DNA of 64,000 nucleotides from Paenibacillus sp. NFR01 (lineage in GTDB: Bacteria; Bacillota; Bacilli; Paenibacillales; Paenibacillaceae): contig NZ_FOIK01000001.1 in NCBI RefSeq assembly GCF_900111565.1, forward strand, positions 1,829,309 to 1,893,308. Reading direction: 5' to 3'. Shown piece by piece: positions 63,124 through 64,000 of the stretch. Under the pieces are notes generated by a model. The model saw nothing but the letters and a program-made list of their open reading frames with translations, was not told where the DNA came from and made no database searches. Both the position numbers and the translations under genes were made by a program. Numbering within the stretch: the stretch's first letter is position 1; each line of letters opens with the position of its first letter.

Positions 63124-64000
63124 ATGAAAAAAGTGGGTAAATGGACATCAGCGCTGCTGCTGACCGTTCTGCTGCTGTCGGCATGCGGCAACAATACGGG
63201 CAACGGCACTACATCAGGGGACAATTCTCAGCCCACGGCGACGGCGACGGCATCCCAGGCTCCGGAGCCTGTACAGACGGACGCACCGTCGTCGGCGGCT
63301 CCTTCGCCGTCTCCATCGCCGACGGCAACACCGGATACAGCAAGCGCATCTCCCGGAAGTGAAGCTGCGGGGGATCCGGAGAACATTCCGCTTTTGTATC
63401 ATATGAACAAAAATTACGATATCGTGCCGAATGACGAAGGCACCGCTAAAAAAGTCGTCCTGCTCACTTTCGACGACGGTCCAAAAGAAGCGGCAATGAT
63501 TAATCCGCTCATGGATGTCCTGGACAAACATCACGCCAAAGCAATCTTCTTCGTCAACGGCTACCGGGTGAAGGAACATCCCGAGCTCCTGAAGCTGATC
63601 CACGACCGCGGCGGCATCCTCGGGAATCACAGCTGGGATCACATCGTGCTGAAGGATAAAAGTTATGCGGAAGTAAAAAAACAGATCGAAGACGTGCAGG
63701 CCATCGTCAAGGAAACGACCGGCGAAACGCCGGTGTTTTTCCGGCCTCCGCACGGGGCGGGCGGCGATGTCGGCAAGAAGGTCGCCGCCGAGAATCACCT
63801 GCTCTACATGACCTGGTCGAACGGATCGCTCGACTGGGAGATGAAAGAGAAGGAAACCGGCAAAACCGGTAAGCTGATCAAAAACGTCACCGACCAGCTC
63901 CATTCCGGCAGCAATATCCTGATGCATGAGCTACCGTGGACCGTGGAGGCGCTGGACCAGCTGCTGACCACGCTGGAAGGCAAAGGCTACAGCTTCGTTG
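63124..64000 (+). CDS. polysaccharide deacetylase lipoprotein, truncated by the window edge
   Basis: 292 codons are visible and the frame is still open. A lipoprotein signal ends in LLLSACGNN (Cys at about 21), followed by a Thr/Pro/Ser/Ala-rich linker to about 80. The NodB domain has TFDDGP at about 115-120, FFVNGYRV, GNHSWDH (metal histidines), FRPPHG and LMHEL. It probably deacetylates peptidoglycan or another N-acetylglucosamine polymer outside the cell. The ribosome site (AAAGCGAG) is weak. Confidence 0.9.
   Translation, partial: MKKVGKWTSALLLTVLLLSACGNNTGNGTTSGDNSQPTATATASQAPEPVQTDAPSSAAPSPSPSPTATPDTASASPGSEAAGDPENIPLLYHMNKNYDIVPNDEGTAKKVVLLTFDDGPKEAAMINPLMDVLDKHHAKAIFFVNGYRVKEHPELLKLIHDRGGILGNHSWDHIVLKDKSYAEVKKQIEDVQAIVKETTGETPVFFRPPHGAGGDVGKKVAAENHLLYMTWSNGSLDWEMKEKETGKTGKLIKNVTDQLHSGSNILMHELPWTVEALDQLLTTLEGKGYSFV

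Noticed and set aside
1..64000. CRISPR array, rRNA, tRNA or full insertion sequence
   Set aside because: No regularly spaced direct repeats, no tRNA-like TTC-loop clusters and no transposase motifs were seen. The only repeats are the two intergenic families and TRAP triplets.

Overview
The window looks like a chromosomal core segment of a Paenibacillus-type Firmicute. Evidence is gene order closely following the Bacillus subtilis spoIVA-hbs-mtrB-hep-ndk-cheR-aro-trp-hisC-tyrA-ypi-qcr-ypj-dapB-bsh-cca-birA-pan-dinG region, endospore genes (spoIVA, spoVIF-like, ypjB, ypeB), bacillithiol genes, TRAP control of trp, moderately GC-rich coding DNA and frequent TTG/GTG starts behind strong GGAGG sites. 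No rRNA, tRNA, CRISPR array or complete insertion sequence was seen. Almost every gene is on the minus strand; plus-strand exceptions are a possible partial ORF at the left edge, a YitT-family gene, a putative small RNA near 28.2 kb and a polysaccharide deacetylase cut by the right edge.

Layout from left to right (the minus-strand operons read right to left). 0.2-6.7 kb: TseB/YpmB-like protein, MtaD-like deaminase, redox repressor Rex, exonuclease-DinG helicase fusion and a TPR protein. 6.8-14.5 kb: panBCD behind a structured leader, then dapB-mgsA-bshB1-bshA-cca-birA as a tightly spaced series. 14.5-28 kb: TPR and MazG-like proteins, YitT, YpjB, a HelD-type helicase, YpjA, the qcrABC menaquinol:cytochrome c reductase, YpiF, an IDEAL-domain protein, a gamma-carbonic-anhydrase-like protein, a phosphatase and an ECF sigma/anti-sigma pair. 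28.5-40 kb: aroC-aroB-aroH, trpEDCFBA, hisC and tyrA, i.e. chorismate to Trp, Tyr and Phe. 40-48 kb: CheR, Ndk, heptaprenyl diphosphate synthase (hepS/hepT) around menG, a UbiA-type prenyltransferase, UbiX and MqnA, then TRAP (mtrB) and HU. 48.6-64 kb: spoIVA, a lipoprotein, a nucleotidyltransferase-fold protein, small sporulation proteins, gpsA-plsY-der, S1-like protein, plsC-cmk, a PilZ protein, YpeB, a 48-aa zinc-ribbon protein, PrsW, a MecA-type adaptor, a YtxH-like protein and the deacetylase.

The parts connect. Chorismate made by AroC is the branch point for TrpE, AroH/TyrA/HisC and MqnA. The hep, menG and mqn genes would supply menaquinone to the qcr complex, and Rex lies a few genes away. 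TRAP from mtrB is predicted to bind eleven NAG triplets at the very start of the trp transcript and block an antiterminator that I can trace base by base.

The most unusual non-coding signals are two intergenic repeat families. One (copies at 821-950 and 30809-30946) has conserved outer arms but an entirely different, still self-complementary, central stem in each copy. The other (four copies) ends in CCCGCAAAG/CTTTGCGGG inverted repeats. A free-standing promoter-hairpin-terminator unit at 28152-28280 looks like an undescribed small RNA or micro-peptide gene.
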